Assembly (NCBI GenBank): GCA_002494205.1
Contig: DLBE01000049.1
Span: forward strand, 1-7,408
DNA: 7,408 nucleotides
DNA from: Caryophanales bacterium UBA7029
GTDB taxonomy: Bacteria > Bacillota_I > Bacilli_A > RFN20 > CAG-826
Direction: 5' to 3'
A model generated the notes under the pieces. That model saw nothing but the letters and a program-made list of their open reading frames with translations. It had not been told where the DNA came from and did not search any database. Below, one piece after another: positions 6,032-7,408 of this stretch; the first letter of the stretch is position 1; each line of letters opens with the position of its first letter. A program made the position numbers and the translations under genes.

Positions 6032-6742
6032 TTATCCTTTCTTAATAGTTGTTCCGATATCTTCTCCACGGGCAACTTTAGCAAAGTTTTCGGTTTTGTT
6101 CATATTGAATACACGAACATCAATATCCTTGTCTTTTAGCATTTCAACAGCGCTTAAATCCATAACCTTTAAGTCTCTTTTTATGATTTCGGAACATGTA
6201 ATTTCCTTGAACATATAAGCGTCTTTATTCGTAAGTGGATTATCGGAATAAATGCCATCAACTCCGTTTTTTGCTATTAAAATAGCATCAGCTTTAATTT
6301 CAATAGCGCGAAGTGTTGCACATGTGTCTGTAGTGAAGAATGGTTTTCCGGTTCCGGCACCAAACAAAACAACATTTTTTTCTTTTAAATATTTGTCAGC
6401 AAGCTCAGGAGTATAAATTTCAGTAAAAGTGACGTTGACTGCAGATAAAACAACAGCTTTTTGTCCTATTTTTTCTAATGTTTCCTTTAATGCAATACAG
6501 TTAATCACTGTACCTAGCATTCCCATGTAATCACCAGAAACACGATTGATACCAAGTTTTTCAACAATAGCACCACGAGCAATATTTCCAGCACCAATAA
6601 CAATTGTAACTTCTGAACCTGTATCAGCAATAGCCTTAACGGCTTTTGCAGTATTTAAAAGGGCCTCGCTATCAAGGATTCCATCTTTTTTACCTCCAGA
6701 GAGTGCTTCCCCAGAAAGTTTTAATAAAATTCTCGAATACAT
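6032..6742 (-). CDS. pyrH: Uridylate kinase (UMP kinase)
   Basis: PyrH phosphorylates UMP to UDP with ATP, a cytosolic step of pyrimidine nucleotide supply. It belongs to the amino acid kinase family and normally acts as a GTP-activated, UTP-inhibited hexamer. The 236-residue length is typical. Visible motifs are LLKLSGEAL (6-14) with catalytic-site Lys8, DYMGMLGTVIN (71-81), FGAGTGKPFFTTDT (127-140) for substrate binding, AKNGVDGIYSDNP (157-169) and MDLSAVEML (194-202). The usual glycine-rich loop GGGNxxRG (GGGNIWRG in B. subtilis) appears here as GAGNIARG (50-58, reading GAGNIARGA), with alanines at 51 and 55. The gene starts 16 nt after the tsf stop. A strong ribosome site AAAGGGGG (6747-6754) precedes the ATG, with 7 nt between AAAGG and the start. 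No separate promoter is visible, so it is read from upstream of tsf. Confidence 0.97.
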   Translation of the reverse strand: MYSRILLKLSGEALSGGKKDGILDSEALLNTAKAVKAIADTGSEVTIVIGAGNIARGAIVEKLGINRVSGDYMGMLGTVINCIALKETLEKIGQKAVVLSAVNVTFTEIYTPELADKYLKEKNVVLFGAGTGKPFFTTDTCATLRAIEIKADAILIAKNGVDGIYSDNPLTNKDAYMFKEITCSEIIKRDLKVMDLSAVEMLKDKDIDVRVFNMNKTENFAKVARGEDIGTTIKKG

Positions 6743-6758
6743 AAGGCCCCCTTTAAAT

Positions 6759-7408
6759 TTACTTAACTTGAGACATTACTTCTGCTGCGAAGTCGTCTTT
6801 ACGTTTTTCAATACCTTCGCCAACAGCGAAACGTACGAATTTAACAACGTTGTTGCCTTTCTCTTTGAGTACAGCAGCAACTGTCTTTTCACCATCTAAT
6901 AAATAGACTTGTGCGCCTAAGACCGAATCAGCAAGTAATTTCTTAACTTTGCCATCAGCAATACCATTAAGCATAGCTTCTGGTTTACCAGCCATCTTAG
7001 GATCGTTTTTCATATTCTCTAAGGCGATTGCTTTTTCATGAGCAATTACATCAGCAGGAATATCTTCTGCTTTAACGTATTTTGGAGCGTTAGCAGCAAT
7101 GTGCATTGCAAGACCTTTTGCAAGTTCTGCATCATCTTTCTCAAGAACTACTAAAGTAGCAATTTTACCACCCATATGGATGTAACTACCAAATCCTTGA
7201 GCTCCTGATTTAGCAACAACTTCGAAACGTCTATAATCAAGCTTTTCACCCATTGCAACAGTTGCATCAGTGAAGAGTTGAGCAACACCAGTTTTTGCTT
7301 CTTCAATTGAAGAATAGCCTTTGGCTAATGTTTCACTAGCAGTGTCATCAACTAACTTGTGGAATCTTTCGCCTTTTGCGACGAAATCTGTTTCACAGTT
7401 AACTTCAA
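6759..7408 (-). CDS. tsf: Translation elongation factor Ts, C-terminal 216 residues (5' end outside window)
   Basis: EF-Ts is the guanine nucleotide exchange factor that releases GDP from EF-Tu. The frame runs unbroken to the window edge, so the gene starts beyond 7408; compared with the 293-residue B. subtilis protein, roughly 75 N-terminal residues are missing. The visible part starts with EVNCETDFVAK, which contains the EF-Ts signature TDFVA, part of the contact with EF-Tu. Then come MGEKLDYRRFEV, the core IHMGGKIATLVVLE, AMHIAANAPKYV and the C-terminal FVRFAVGEGIEKRKDDFAAEV. The Met encoded at 7251-7253 is internal and not the start. The UBA-like N-terminal domain is not in view. The stop TAA is followed after 16 nt by pyrH, with no terminator, so the two are co-transcribed; in relatives rpsB lies upstream. 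Confidence 0.97.
   Translation of the reverse strand, partial: EVNCETDFVAKGERFHKLVDDTASETLAKGYSSIEEAKTGVAQLFTDATVAMGEKLDYRRFEVVAKSGAQGFGSYIHMGGKIATLVVLEKDDAELAKGLAMHIAANAPKYVKAEDIPADVIAHEKAIALENMKNDPKMAGKPEAMLNGIADGKVKKLLADSVLGAQVYLLDGEKTVAAVLKEKGNNVVKFVRFAVGEGIEKRKDDFAAEVMSQVK

Noticed and set aside
6743..6753. AAGGGGGCCTT inverted repeat overlapping the pyrH ribosome site, as a possible regulatory hairpin
   Set aside because: The stem would be only 4 bp with a 3-nt loop. It is better explained as the G-rich ribosome binding site followed by CCTT.
6546..6899. 117-codon plus-strand open frame across the pyrH/tsf junction
   Set aside because: It lies antisense to two certain genes, shows no recognisable domain and has no supporting ribosome site or promoter. 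Its length is expected as a shadow of the codon bias of the opposite strand.
6759..7253. A 164-residue EF-Ts starting at the Met encoded at 7251-7253
   Set aside because: The frame continues upstream without a stop to the window edge and encodes the EF-Ts signature TDFVAK, so this Met is internal to a longer gene.
1..7408. Mobile elements, CRISPR arrays, tRNA or rRNA genes, defence systems
   Set aside because: Genes are contiguous with no more than 97 nt between them. I saw no arrays of repeats, transposase motifs or RNA gene signatures, and the conserved gene order argues against insertion.

Overview
This window is an ordinary housekeeping stretch of an AT-rich (roughly one-third GC) low-GC Gram-positive bacterium (Firmicutes/Tenericutes type). 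Every recognisable gene is on the minus strand. In transcription order (high to low coordinate) they are tsf (5' part outside the window), pyrH, frr, uppS, cdsA, dxr, rseP and polC (3' part outside the window). This is the classic Bacillus-type order, except that proS, which lies between rasP and polC in Bacillus subtilis, is absent. PolC, the Gram-positive replicative polymerase with a PHP domain, supports the Firmicutes assignment. dxr ends with TGA and all tryptophans are encoded by TGG, so the standard bacterial code applies and a UGA=Trp Mycoplasma-type organism is unlikely. I cannot name a genus; an uncultured Bacilli/Erysipelotrichia/RF39-like or Acholeplasma-like lineage would fit.

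The layout falls into two probable transcription units. The first (about 7408 to 5455) is the translation/nucleotide end: elongation factor Ts, UMP kinase and ribosome recycling factor, packed with gaps of 16 and 3 nt and closed by a good intrinsic terminator that starts inside the frr stop codon. The second starts from a sigma-A-like promoter in the 97-nt frr-uppS gap, the longest non-coding stretch in the window. It runs uppS-cdsA-dxr-rseP-polC with overlaps or a 2-nt gap at each junction, so these genes are probably co-transcribed.

Functionally, the second unit combines isoprenoid and lipid supply with membrane proteolysis and replication. Dxr feeds the MEP isoprenoid pathway, UppS uses the isoprenoid units for the undecaprenyl cell-wall carrier, CdsA makes CDP-diacylglycerol for phospholipids, RseP is a site-2 intramembrane protease, and PolC is the replicative polymerase.

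I found no mobile element, CRISPR array, tRNA, rRNA or unknown system. The points most worth a second look are the uppS promoter, whose -10 box lies so close to the ATG that the transcript should be leaderless; the unusual, enlarged region between the second and third membrane segments of RseP; and an altered glycine-rich loop in PyrH.
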